64,000 nt of DNA, taken from NCBI RefSeq assembly GCF_017795885.1, contig NZ_CP059297.1, forward strand, positions 744,001 through 808,000. Reading direction: 5' to 3'. The notes under the pieces were generated by a model that was not told the DNA's origin, did no database searches, and worked only from the letters and a program-made list of their open reading frames with translations. Every line of letters starts with the position of its first letter. Positions within the stretch are counted from its first letter, which is position 1. The position numbers and the translations under genes are program-made. Shown in pieces: positions 34,283 through 42,749 of this stretch. The stretch is from Brevundimonas sp. AJA228-03. GTDB taxonomy: Bacteria; Pseudomonadota; Alphaproteobacteria; Caulobacterales; Caulobacteraceae.

Positions 34283-34401
34283 GGTTGTACCGTGAATGCC
34301 GATCGCGGATCCCCCAGCGCCCTCAAAACGGCATCTTTCGGATCGACCATGATTTCCGCTATACCAGCGATGGAAAACGGGGAATAGCTTAGAGTTTCGA
34401 G
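34273..34401 (-). CDS. Possible small leader ORF before gspM
   Basis: A 43-codon frame begins at an ATG at 34401 (MTLETLSYSPFSIAGIAEIM) and its TGA at 34273-34275 overlaps the TTG start of gspM. It could couple translation into gspM or be chance; no homology is recognised. Confidence 0.2.
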   Translation of the reverse strand, partial: LETLSYSPFSIAGIAEIMVDPKDAVLRALGDPRSAFTVQPCL

Positions 34402-34428
34402 CGTCATGGCTCCGAACGCCCCTTGGCG

Positions 34429-34983
34429 ATGAGTTCGAAAATCCTGATGACCAAGCACAATGTCGATTTCACGTCACGCCGCGGCCTGCGGGTGCACCGG
34501 GCCAGGCGCGTTGACGGGCGTGCAGGCTACAGTCTCCTCGAGATCCTGGTCGTCCTGGCCATTATCGCTCTCATCGTAGCGGTCGTCGGGCCGCGTCTGT
34601 TTACCCAGCTGGACAGGTCGAAGACGACGACGGCACGGCTGCAGATCCGCTCGCTCGAAGCGGCGCTGGAGGCGATGCGGCTGGATATCGGCCGCCTGCC
34701 AACCACGGCGGAGGGTCTGAACCTGCTGGTTGCGGCAGATCCGGCCACGGTCAATGGCTGGTACGGCCCCTATCTGGCCGAGAAGCTTCCCAACGATCCG
34801 TGGGGTCGCCCCTATATCTACGAGGCCCCGACGGCTTCGACCGGCGCGCCGACGACGGCTCCGGTCGATGGTGCACTGCAAGGGCCGGCCGGCGAGACCC
34901 AGCCCAAGGTCATGAGCTACGGTGCCGACGGAACCGTCGGTGGCGAGGGGGTGAATGCCGATGTCACCAGCGCCCAACCCTAG
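34429..34983 (+). CDS. gspG: Major pseudopilin GspG
   Basis: This 184-residue preprotein has the prepilin peptidase site RAG|YSLLEILVVLAII, with Glu at +5, after a long basic leader of about 33 residues (27 if the ATG at 34447 is used). The mature part shows the GspG layout: LRSLEAALEAMRLDIGRLPT-like helix, then NGWYGPYLAEKLPNDPWGRP and MSYGADGTVGGEGVNADV at the end with calcium-site-like residues. It polymerises into the periplasmic pseudopilus. It is divergent from gspM and overlaps gspH by 29 bp. Confidence 0.93.
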   Translation: MSSKILMTKHNVDFTSRRGLRVHRARRVDGRAGYSLLEILVVLAIIALIVAVVGPRLFTQLDRSKTTTARLQIRSLEAALEAMRLDIGRLPTTAEGLNLLVAADPATVNGWYGPYLAEKLPNDPWGRPYIYEAPTASTGAPTTAPVDGALQGPAGETQPKVMSYGADGTVGGEGVNADVTSAQP

Positions 34984-35404
34984 AGTCTCACGCGGGGGCT
35001 TCAGCCTTATCGAGATCCTGGTGGTCCTGGCCATCATGGCCCTGGCGACTGCGATCATTCTGCCCAATGGCGGACGGCTGATGGACCAGACCATCGCCCA
35101 GGCTGTATTCTTCGAATTCCAGCGGGATGTGCTTCAGCTGAGGCGTGAAGCGAACCGGTCGGGCGAGGCGATCACCATCCTGTCCACCGGAGAGGAGCCG
35201 ACCGGGGCGTCGGAACGGACGCTGGCGCTGCGCGAGGGCTGGAGCTACGTCCTGACACCGGCCCTGACGATCGACGATGCGGGAGCGTGCGCGCCCGGAA
35301 GGGCCGTTCTGACACGTAGCGGCGCGCCGATCATGCGCCTGCGTGTGGAAGGCGCGGACTGCCGCTTCACGCGCTACCTGCCTACCCCGCCTGGTCGGCG
35401 ATGA
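34955..35404 (+). CDS. gspH: Minor pseudopilin, GspH-like
   Basis: This 149-residue pseudopilin has peptidase site RGG|FSLIEILVVLAIMAL (Glu +5) after a 15-residue leader and a beta-rich C-terminal domain. Order after gspG and size fit GspH. The start codon lies within the end of gspG. Its 3' end overlaps the convergent gspL gene by 23 bp. Confidence 0.85.
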   Translation: MPMSPAPNPRVSRGGFSLIEILVVLAIMALATAIILPNGGRLMDQTIAQAVFFEFQRDVLQLRREANRSGEAITILSTGEEPTGASERTLALREGWSYVLTPALTIDDAGACAPGRAVLTRSGAPIMRLRVEGADCRFTRYLPTPPGRR

Positions 35405-36443
35405 CCGACATCTCGATGATCAGATTGCGGGTCGTCGGTTCGATGCGGGGACGAATGTTTTCGAAATAGCCCGAGCCTTCGAGCTCAGCGACCAGTTCGT
35501 CCAGTCTCTCCGAAGCGGCCGGGGGCAGGGTCATGGACAGGTTGCCTGTCTCCGCGTCCATGGCGATGGGCGACAGGTCGTAGAGGGCGGCGGCGCTGAT
35601 CGCCGCGCCTGCGGCGCTCAGCGGACTGGTCTCGCGCGCCACCGACTGGAACGCCGCCAGGCGGGCATCATCGGCGCGGCCTGGACCGCCGGTACCGACC
35701 GCCGGAGTCGCGGCGACGATTTCGGCCGTCTGCCGGGCGACCTCGCGGGTCTCGCGATCCAGGCCGAACATCGCTCCGAGGGCATAGAAGGCGGTCGCCA
35801 AAGCCGCCATCGCAACCACGCCGGTGCCCAGAGCCAGGGCTTGATCGCGGGAGATTTCCACGCTGGACAGACCAAAGGCCTGTCCTTCGATGCTCGCCGG
35901 CAGGACGACAGGCGCCGGCAATGTGTCGGGCGCGTCCGCGCCCGTCGAGTACAGACGTGTGATGTCGGACCAGGCGCGTTGGTCAAAGCGATACTTGCGC
36001 CATGATGAGACCTTCAGCGTCTCGCTTTCCCAAAGCTGAGCCTCGTAGCCACCGGCAATGCTGAGAATTCGCCAGCCGGTGCCACGGGGTATGGCCAGCG
36101 ATTCCGGACGGACCACCGGACGAAGGCGACCGTAGCGGGCAAGGATGGGTTCGCGGACGCGAGCCAGGTCCCACCACCAGACACCGAGGCCCTTGCCGAT
36201 TGGGAGCACGAGACTACCGGTCTCCAGATAGGGGCCGTTGGCGTGGGCGTAGATCGTAGCCGCCCGACGCCGCTGGTTCCTGGGCAATGCGCCGGGGTCG
36301 AAGAGGGCGTAACTGCACAGGTCGCGGCCAAGGAGAAGCACCGGCGGACGCAAACGACCCAGGGGGCCGGCGTCCATCACGACCTCGAAGCGGCCGTCGG
36401 ACCCCAGACGATCAACGCGGGGCTGCAGGAAACTCAGGGGCAT
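35382..36443 (-). CDS. gspL: Type II secretion inner-membrane protein GspL-like
   Basis: This 353-residue protein has a divergent actin-like cytoplasmic N-terminal part, one transmembrane helix (LALGTGVVAMAALATAFYAL, near residue 205), and a periplasmic ferredoxin-like domain ending LIIEMSVIADQAG. This is the GspL topology; sequence similarity is weak by eye, and the call rests on topology and location. GspL binds the ATPase GspE, which is not encoded in the window. It overlaps gspK by 32 bp. Confidence 0.75.
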   Translation of the reverse strand: MPLSFLQPRVDRLGSDGRFEVVMDAGPLGRLRPPVLLLGRDLCSYALFDPGALPRNQRRRAATIYAHANGPYLETGSLVLPIGKGLGVWWWDLARVREPILARYGRLRPVVRPESLAIPRGTGWRILSIAGGYEAQLWESETLKVSSWRKYRFDQRAWSDITRLYSTGADAPDTLPAPVVLPASIEGQAFGLSSVEISRDQALALGTGVVAMAALATAFYALGAMFGLDRETREVARQTAEIVAATPAVGTGGPGRADDARLAAFQSVARETSPLSAAGAAISAAALYDLSPIAMDAETGNLSMTLPPAASERLDELVAELEGSGYFENIRPRIEPTTRNLIIEMSVIADQAG

Positions 36444-37467
36444 TGACGGGATCCGGGTCGGAGCGGCGCGCCTCGCTGAATTCGGTGCGATCGATCCAAA
36501 AAGGGCGCTCCGCGTTCGTCGGGGTCAGGGTTAGCCGTCCCGTATAGGTCCAGCGGGAAAGCCTGTCTTCTATGGTGTAGATAATCCGTCCCGACGGGTA
36601 AACGGACCCTATTTCGGGATTGGTGTCCAGCACCGCTCCCGTGTCGGCCGCTGCCTGTTCCAGAGAGTAGAACGGCTGAGCCGCGCGCGCGCGGACGGCG
36701 GTGCGGGCCTGGGTTTCTGTCATGCCGAACAGGATCTGCAGAGCCTCGATGTCTGCGGTGTTGATGTTTAGCTGAAAGGTGGCCGCGTCGGCCGCGAGGG
36801 ATGGCTTGAGTTCGCGCCATGCCGCCGGAGCGATGGCCTGGCGCGCGCCCAGGACGTTCATCAGTTCATCGACGGATCGCAGCGGACGATTCGCCGGACC
36901 CTCGCTGCCGGCAGGATAGTCGGACCGCTCGGCCCCGTTGGCGGTCTTCAGATTATCCGGATCGCTGTAGTCAGCCAGGGCCGCTTCCAGGGATCGCGCA
37001 TTCGCCGCAGATACGTTCAGGCGAGCCATCAGCCGACTCATGACCGGTCCGGCGATGCGCGAGACATTGACCATGCCCGCCTGATCCTGGAGCCGGATGA
37101 TCGCCGTCGTCCCGAACCGGTAGGGCCGCCCATCGAGCCGAAGATCGGTGGCGTTGGCCATGCCGGCGAGGAAGGCCGCCTCTCTGGCCGGATCCGGCGC
37201 TTCGAACTCACCGGGCGGTAGTGGCGCATCGATCAACAAGCCGGCTGGCCCCATCCGTTCCGTCGCGCCCAGATAGGCAATGCGCGCCTCGACGGTCATG
37301 GCCTGCTGGGTGAATGCCACGCGCGCTCGTGCCAGGCCGGCCTCGCGTGTCAGACTGGCCAGTGCAGTGATGGCGACCAGGAAAATGAGCGTGACCACGC
37401 TTGTGACGACCAGCACAGTCGGCAGTACGAAGCCTGTCGGGCGCTGCCGGGCGGGAACGGGGACCAT
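36412..37467 (-). CDS. gspK: Type II secretion tip pseudopilin GspK
   Basis: This 351-residue protein is the large pseudopilin that caps the pseudopilus with I and J. The processing-like site PTG|FVLPTVLVVTSVVTLIF lacks the +5 Glu, as expected for GspK. Also family-typical are SVDELMNVLGARQAIAPAAW and the helix-hairpin-helix-like NINTADIEALQILFGMTETQ. Its ATG follows the gspJ stop by a single base and its end overlaps gspL, so J-K-L are cotranscribed. Confidence 0.88.
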   Translation of the reverse strand: MVPVPARQRPTGFVLPTVLVVTSVVTLIFLVAITALASLTREAGLARARVAFTQQAMTVEARIAYLGATERMGPAGLLIDAPLPPGEFEAPDPAREAAFLAGMANATDLRLDGRPYRFGTTAIIRLQDQAGMVNVSRIAGPVMSRLMARLNVSAANARSLEAALADYSDPDNLKTANGAERSDYPAGSEGPANRPLRSVDELMNVLGARQAIAPAAWRELKPSLAADAATFQLNINTADIEALQILFGMTETQARTAVRARAAQPFYSLEQAAADTGAVLDTNPEIGSVYPSGRIIYTIEDRLSRWTYTGRLTLTPTNAERPFWIDRTEFSEARRSDPDPVNAPEFPAAPR

Positions 37468-37468
37468 G

Positions 37469-38098
37469 CTAGATCTGGTCGCTCGGCATGACCCAACTCG
37501 CCGGAAAGCCGCTGGCGGAGGTGTCCATGATGTCGGGTCCGCCGGGATTGGACAGGCGCAGGTAGACGAAGGCGGATACGGGCACGGTCACCGCAACAGG
37601 GCCGGCCCCGGGTTCGGGCGCGTTGGTCCAGGCCGGAGACCAGACCTCACCATCGGTCGAATAGGAAAATGCCGCGCCCGGGCCCAGCAACATCAGACGC
37701 GTGGATCGGCCGCCGGCGTGACACATCAGGGCAGGCCGACCAGCCACGGGTTCGATGGAGAGCCGCAACCGGCCCCGCCAGCCGCGAGGGGCGCAAGCGG
37801 TGGCCCGGCGCATCACCGCCTCGCCTTCGATCGAGGTCGAACTCCCTGTTACGGCTTCTCGTTGCGCATCGCGAATGGTGGCGACGGGGCGGATGAGGAG
37901 ACTGCCGATCACCGTGCGCGCGTCGGCCACGGCGATCTCGTTGTCGGCGGCGGTCAGGGCACTGCGGCCCAGCCGAAATCCGTTGTCACTGGCGCTGCGG
38001 CCGATCGAGAAAACAAGCGCCAGCGCCATCGACCCGATCGCCAGAACGACCAGCGCTTCGATCAGCGAAAAACCAGTCCTCGGCCAGCGCCGCATCAT
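37469..38098 (-). CDS. gspJ: Minor pseudopilin, GspJ-like
   Basis: This 209-residue pseudopilin has peptidase site RTG|FSLIEALVVLAIGSMAL (Glu +5) after a 9-residue leader. Length and position before gspK fit GspJ better than the shorter GspI. Two tandem ATGs (38098, 38095) are possible starts; GGAG spacing (2 versus 5 nt) favours the second. No gspI is seen beside it. Confidence 0.85.
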   Translation of the reverse strand: MMRRWPRTGFSLIEALVVLAIGSMALALVFSIGRSASDNGFRLGRSALTAADNEIAVADARTVIGSLLIRPVATIRDAQREAVTGSSTSIEGEAVMRRATACAPRGWRGRLRLSIEPVAGRPALMCHAGGRSTRLMLLGPGAAFSYSTDGEVWSPAWTNAPEPGAGPVAVTVPVSAFVYLRLSNPGGPDIMDTSASGFPASWVMPSDQI

Positions 38099-38216
38099 CG
38101 CTCCACATGCGGGTTGGCCGCTGCAGCAGTCTAGGCCGGGATCCTCCTGGCCGCCAGACGCCTTGGCCTTCAAGGGGTTCGCTGGTATGGGTCCCCCGGT
38201 TCAGGGGACACCATTC

Positions 38217-39170
38217 GTGAAGCTGAAGGCGGGATTTCTGATCGGCGGGGCCATCGCGGCTTGCGCCGGACTGAGTCTGGCGGGAGCCCCCGCGCCGGTG
38301 CCCGCCCCGCTGGGCGACACAGGGGTGCCGGTCGCTGCTGCGCCTCCCGTGATGTCCGCCCGCGAACGCCGTGAACGCTTCGACGAACGGGTCCAGGCCA
38401 TGTTGAAGGCCGGAGAGGGTTCGCGCTTGACCGACGAGCCCCGGCCGCGCCGACGCGTTTCCGCTCCAGGGTCGACCGCGTCGCGACCCGCCCGCGCGGT
38501 GCCGACGTCCCCGGCGACCCCGGTCGACGTCGTTGCCGATGCGTCTTCGAACCTGCGCACTGTCTCCCTTCCGGACTCTCCGTCGCAGACGATCGCCGCC
38601 GCCCTGCGTCGCCCGACCACGCCGATCGATTGCCTGACACAGGCCATCTATTACGAGGCCCGCAGTGAGAGCGAAGAGGGCCAGGCGGCTGTCGCCGAGG
38701 TGATCCTGAACCGCGCGCGCAGCGGCCGTTATCCGCGCGAAGTCTGCGACGTCGTCTATCAGCGCAACGCCCGCACCTGTCAGTTCTCCTATACCTGCGA
38801 TGGGTCTATCGGCCGGACCCGGATTAACGCCGGTTCCTGGGCCAAGGCGGAACGTATCGCGCGCGAGGTCTATGCCGGCAGTACCCAAACCCTGCTGCCG
38901 GCACGGTCGGTCAATTATCATGCCGACTATGTCGCCCCCCGCTGGGGACGACGCCTGGAGCGGGTGCGTCAGATTGGGGCCCATATCTTCTATGGCGCGG
39001 CGCTGAACGGCGGGACGCCGGGCGCGTCCGATGATACGCCCCGCACCCCCGAGCCCTCCGGCCGGCTGACGTTCGTGCGCCTGGACGCGCTCGAGCGCGC
39101 GTATGATGTCTTCCGCGACAGGGCCCAGGCCCCACAGCCGGTGGATGCTGCCCCGCCGGTGACGCAATAG
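38217..39170 (+). CDS. Secreted cell wall hydrolase, SleB domain
   Basis: This 317-residue protein has a signal peptide (KLKAGFLIGGAIAACAGLSL), a disordered Arg/Pro-rich middle and a C-terminal SleB/hydrolase-2 domain (about residues 140-265). Catalytic-type motifs are AIYYEARSESEEGQAAVAEV, then ILNRARSGRYPREVCDVVYQ and CQFSYTCDG. It is likely a peptidoglycan lytic enzyme. The GTG at 38217 fits the signal peptide best; an ATG at 38187 is also in frame. It is divergent from gspJ and may open the wall for secretion; that is inference. Confidence 0.85.
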   Translation: MKLKAGFLIGGAIAACAGLSLAGAPAPVPAPLGDTGVPVAAAPPVMSARERRERFDERVQAMLKAGEGSRLTDEPRPRRRVSAPGSTASRPARAVPTSPATPVDVVADASSNLRTVSLPDSPSQTIAAALRRPTTPIDCLTQAIYYEARSESEEGQAAVAEVILNRARSGRYPREVCDVVYQRNARTCQFSYTCDGSIGRTRINAGSWAKAERIAREVYAGSTQTLLPARSVNYHADYVAPRWGRRLERVRQIGAHIFYGAALNGGTPGASDDTPRTPEPSGRLTFVRLDALERAYDVFRDRAQAPQPVDAAPPVTQ

Positions 39171-39177
39171 TCGCGTC

Positions 39178-39765
39178 GTGAGGCCATTGGACACCTCAAG
39201 CGCCAACGTCATCCTGATCGGCGCACATCGGCACCACGATGGACGCGGTTGGTTCAGCGAGACCTACGTCGCACCCCGATTTGTCGAACTTGGAATCCAC
39301 TGCGCCTTCCCGCAGGACAATCAGTCGTGGACTCGCAGCGCGGGCACCGTGCGCGGATTGCACTTCCAGCAGCCACCGTTCGCACAGGCCAAGCTGGTAA
39401 GCTGCTTGCGCGGCCGGGTTCACGACTGCGTTGTCGATCTACGGGTTGGATCGCCAACCTATGGACATAGCCTTTCGGTCGAACTGACGGACGCTGGCGA
39501 GCAACTGTTTGTACCTGCTGGATTTGCCCACGGTTTCATGACCCTGACCGATGACGTGACGGTCTCGTACAAGGTCTCTGCGCTTTACAATGCCGACGCC
39601 GAGATGGGTGTGGCATGGAACGATCCGGCCCTGGCGATCATGTGGCCACGTCTTGTGTCGGAGATAAACGTATCGGAGCGCGACCAGCGCCTTCCGCCAC
39701 TCGCCGAGGTGACCAGCCTCTTTCGTTATGACGGCGGCGGTCCATTATCCCTGACGCGTGTCTAG
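39178..39765 (+). CDS. rfbC: dTDP-4-dehydrorhamnose 3,5-epimerase
   Basis: This 195-residue cupin enzyme performs the third step of dTDP-L-rhamnose synthesis. It shows DGRGWFSETY, FPQDNQSWT, RGLHFQ (catalytic His) and GFAHGFMTLTD. The start is a GTG at 39178, 7 bp after the SleB gene stop. It is separated from and convergent with the other three rml genes; its TAG is the first base set of repeat copy C. Confidence 0.95.
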   Translation: MRPLDTSSANVILIGAHRHHDGRGWFSETYVAPRFVELGIHCAFPQDNQSWTRSAGTVRGLHFQQPPFAQAKLVSCLRGRVHDCVVDLRVGSPTYGHSLSVELTDAGEQLFVPAGFAHGFMTLTDDVTVSYKVSALYNADAEMGVAWNDPALAIMWPRLVSEINVSERDQRLPPLAEVTSLFRYDGGGPLSLTRV

Positions 39766-39826
39766 GGCCTGATTCACGCTTTCGGCTGGGCCCACTCCGT
39801 GGGTCTAGCTCAAACGATCTTGTTCC
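39764..39826 (+). repeat. Dispersed ~62-bp hairpin repeat, copy C
   Basis: It begins at the rfbC TAG stop (AGGGCCTGATTCACGCTTTC) with core TGGGCCCACTCCGTGGGTCTA and continues GCTCAAACGATCTTG, matching copy A reversed. It fills the gap between convergent rfbC and rfbA and may serve as their terminator. Confidence 0.8.
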
Positions 39827-39833
39827 CGTTGGG

Positions 39834-40724
39834 TCAGGCCTGGGCAAAACGTGCTGTGTCGAGATAGCGCGCAAGATATCGGCCGTAATCCGACCCAACC
39901 ATTCGGGAAGCGATCGCTTCCAGCGCTGCGTCGTCGATATAGCCCATCTGATGGGCGACTTCTTCGGGGCAACCAATTTTCATGCCCTGGCGCTGTTCTA
40001 TGGTGCGGACGAGTATTGCCGCTTCAAGCAGGCTCTCCGGTGTGCCCGTGTCCAGCCAGACGACGCCGCGATCCAGTCTCTCCACCGCCAACTGGCCACG
40101 CTCGAGATAAATCCGGTTTATGTCAGAAATCTCAAGCTCGCCTCGCGACGAAGGCGTCAGATCAGCGGCAATGTCGACCACCTGCGTGTCGTAGAGATAG
40201 AGGCCGGTAACGGCCCAGTTTGACCGGGGGCGGGTCGGTTTTTCTTCAATCGAACGCGCCCGCCCGGCCGCATCGAAAGCCACCACACCATAACGTTCCG
40301 GGTCGGCAACCTGATGGGCGAAGACGGTGGCACCGCTTTCGCACGCCGCACCCGACACCTTTCTCAGGCGTTCGGGCAGGCCGTCGCCGTGAAACAGATT
40401 ATCACCGAGGATCAGCGCCGAGCGATGGCCGGCCACAAAGTCGCTCCCCAGGACGTAGGCCTGGGCGATCCCGCCAGGAGTCGGCTGCGCGAGGTATGAA
40501 AACGATAGCCCCAGCGCGTTGCCGTCCCCGAGCAAGGCCTGGAAGGCTGCCTGATCGCGCGGCGTCGTGATGATCAGGATTTCGCGAATGCCCGCCAGCA
40601 TCAAGGTCGTCAGCGGATAATAGATCAGGGGCTTGTCATAAACCGGCATGAGCTGTTTGGACGTCACGCTGGTCATGGGATGCAATCGCGTGCCGGTGCC
40701 GCCAGCCAGAATTATTCCTTTCAA
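39834..40724 (-). CDS. rfbA: Glucose-1-phosphate thymidylyltransferase
   Basis: This 296-residue enzyme makes dTDP-glucose from glucose-1-P and dTTP. It shows the nucleotidyltransferase signature KGIILAGGTGTRLHPMT, PVYDKPLIYYPLTTLMLAGI and EKPTRPRSNWAVTGLYLYD. It starts with TTG overlapping the rfbD stop (TTGA). It is the last gene of the rfbB-rfbD-rfbA operon. The mutase at 26695 could supply its glucose-1-phosphate. Confidence 0.96.
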   Translation of the reverse strand: MKGIILAGGTGTRLHPMTSVTSKQLMPVYDKPLIYYPLTTLMLAGIREILIITTPRDQAAFQALLGDGNALGLSFSYLAQPTPGGIAQAYVLGSDFVAGHRSALILGDNLFHGDGLPERLRKVSGAACESGATVFAHQVADPERYGVVAFDAAGRARSIEEKPTRPRSNWAVTGLYLYDTQVVDIAADLTPSSRGELEISDINRIYLERGQLAVERLDRGVVWLDTGTPESLLEAAILVRTIEQRQGMKIGCPEEVAHQMGYIDDAALEAIASRMVGSDYGRYLARYLDTARFAQA

Positions 40725-41611
40725 GATCTGAGTCTTTCCCGTTCGATTTCAGACACAACGTCCGCCAGGGCGGTGCGCCAGTCGCGCATCGTGACACCAT
40801 GATCACTGTATAGCCGGCCGCAGGACAGACGCGAGTTGCGGGGTCGCCTTGCAGACGAAGGGTACTGCGCAGCGGGTATGGCAACGACCGTGGTGGCGAG
40901 CCCGGCAAGGCCTACAAGCTCGGTGGCCAGCTCGGCCCAACTGGCCTGTCCCGCATTGACGCAGTGATAGACGCCGGTCGGCGCGGATGGATCAGAGATC
41001 ATGGCGGTCGTCACGGTCTCCAGGGCCCTTGCAAGGTCGTCCGCTGACGTCGGACTGCCGATCGTATCCGCCACGACGGACAGCACGTCTTGATGGGCGG
41101 CGGCCTCTAGAATCTTGCGGGCGAAGTTCCTGCCACGGGCGCTGACGACCCATGCCGTTCGAACGACCACCCCGCGCGGGTGTCCGGAGAGCACAGCCAG
41201 CTCGCCCGCTCGCTTCGAGGCACCATAGACGTTGATCGGGTTGGCTGGATCGTGTTCGGCGTAGGGGTGATCACTCTCCCCATCGAACACAAAGTCGGTC
41301 GAAATATGGACCAGCGGGATGTCGGCGCGCCGCGTCAGGTCCGCCAGCCGCGCCGGTACCAGGGCATTGCTCAACATCGCGTCGCCGACGTGCGTCTCGG
41401 CCAGATCCACGGCCGTGAAGGCGGCTGCGTTGATGACCGCGTGGAACGGCTGACGCTCGAAACAGGCGTTCAACGCCTCTGGGTCTGTCAGATCCAGCTC
41501 CGCCCGGGTCGGACGAAGAAGATTGACACCGGGCGCCCATCGAACTTTGGCCAATGCCTGCCCGATCTGACCCTGCCCGCCCGTGACAAGGATGTTGATC
41601 GGATCAGCCAC
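40721..41611 (-). CDS. rfbD: dTDP-4-dehydrorhamnose reductase
   Basis: This 296-residue SDR enzyme completes dTDP-L-rhamnose. It shows the NAD(P) motif VTGGQGQIGQALAKV, STDFVFDGESDHPYAEHD, and the catalytic YGASKRAGE. Overlaps on both sides (8 bp with rfbB, TTGA with rfbA) show tight coupling. Confidence 0.96.
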   Translation of the reverse strand: MADPINILVTGGQGQIGQALAKVRWAPGVNLLRPTRAELDLTDPEALNACFERQPFHAVINAAAFTAVDLAETHVGDAMLSNALVPARLADLTRRADIPLVHISTDFVFDGESDHPYAEHDPANPINVYGASKRAGELAVLSGHPRGVVVRTAWVVSARGRNFARKILEAAAHQDVLSVVADTIGSPTSADDLARALETVTTAMISDPSAPTGVYHCVNAGQASWAELATELVGLAGLATTVVAIPAAQYPSSARRPRNSRLSCGRLYSDHGVTMRDWRTALADVVSEIERERLRS

Positions 41612-42671
41612 CCGCGAGCCCGCGCCTTGCGACGGCGTCGCGACTGCTCAGGAGGGGGGTCCACCACTCGCGATGCCGCAGATACCAGTCAACCGTGTCC
41701 AGAAGGCCATGCTCGATGTCCACCCTGGGCGACCAACCCAAAGCCTGCCGCGTATGCGCCGTGTCGACGGCATAGCGCCTGTCGTGTCCCGGGCGATCGT
41801 CAACCAGACGGATCAACTCAGCGTAAGAGCGAGCGTCCGGCCGCGGCATGAGCGTGTCGAGCGCAGAGCAGATGGCGTTCACCAAAGCGATGTTGGTTTT
41901 CTCTGTTTCCCCTCCAAACACATAGGTCTGGCCCCCCCGTCCACGTTCGAACGCAGCCCGCAACCCCCGGACATGATCATCGACGTGGAGCCAGTCGCGG
42001 ACATGCAGGCCATCGCCGTAAACAGGCAGGTGATCGCCCGCCAGCGCTCGCACGATGGTCAGCGGGATGAGTTTCTCAGGAAACTGGAAGGGGCCGTAGT
42101 TGTTCGAGCAGTTCGTCACCACGACCGGCAGGCCGTAGGTGTGGCCCCAGGCGCGGACGAAATGGTCAGCTGCGGCCTTGGTCGCCGAATAGGGCGAGCG
42201 CGGCGCGTAGCAGGTGGTTTCACTAAAGGCCCCCGTCGGGCCCAGCGAGCCAAACACCTCGTCTGTCGAGACCTGATGGTACCGGAATGCAGCCTGGTCC
42301 GGCCCTGAAAGCGTACGCCAGTGGGCCAGCACCTCTTCCAGCAGAACAAAAACCCCCACGACGTTGCTTTGAAGAAAGGGGGCCGGGCCATCGATTGACC
42401 GATCAACATGGGTTTCTGCGGCCAGATTCACAACCACATCGGGGTTGAACATCCCGATGGCAGCGCGGACCGCAATCGGATCAGCGATATCACCGTGGAT
42501 AAAGCGGAAGCGGCTCGACCCGCGCACGGGGTCGAGAGCGGCCGACGTCGTCGCGTAGGTCAAGGCGTCGAAGACCAGCACCTCGGCAGTGGAGTTCAGG
42601 ATCATCTCTCGGGCCAGCGCCGAACCGATGAAGCCCGCCCCCCCCGCGATCAGGATACGATACGCCGCCAA
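41604..42671 (-). CDS. rfbB: dTDP-glucose 4,6-dehydratase
   Basis: This 355-residue SDR enzyme converts dTDP-glucose to the 4-keto-6-deoxy sugar. It shows IAGGAGFIGSALAREMI, AAETHVDRSIDGP, the STDEVFG loop and YSATKAAADHFVRAW (catalytic Tyr/Lys). The start is set at a TTG (42671) with GAGG 5 nt upstream; no ATG lies near the conserved N-terminus. It is the first gene of the operon and divergent from the hydrolase-TPR gene. Confidence 0.96.
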   Translation of the reverse strand: MAAYRILIAGGAGFIGSALAREMILNSTAEVLVFDALTYATTSAALDPVRGSSRFRFIHGDIADPIAVRAAIGMFNPDVVVNLAAETHVDRSIDGPAPFLQSNVVGVFVLLEEVLAHWRTLSGPDQAAFRYHQVSTDEVFGSLGPTGAFSETTCYAPRSPYSATKAAADHFVRAWGHTYGLPVVVTNCSNNYGPFQFPEKLIPLTIVRALAGDHLPVYGDGLHVRDWLHVDDHVRGLRAAFERGRGGQTYVFGGETEKTNIALVNAICSALDTLMPRPDARSYAELIRLVDDRPGHDRRYAVDTAHTRQALGWSPRVDIEHGLLDTVDWYLRHREWWTPLLSSRDAVARRGLAGG

Positions 42672-42749
42672 AGCTGCCTCTTTTTTCCGGATCGTACAGA
42701 TCTCCGACAGTCTAGTCTGGTGCGTCGATCGGCGTCCACAATAGGCGCG

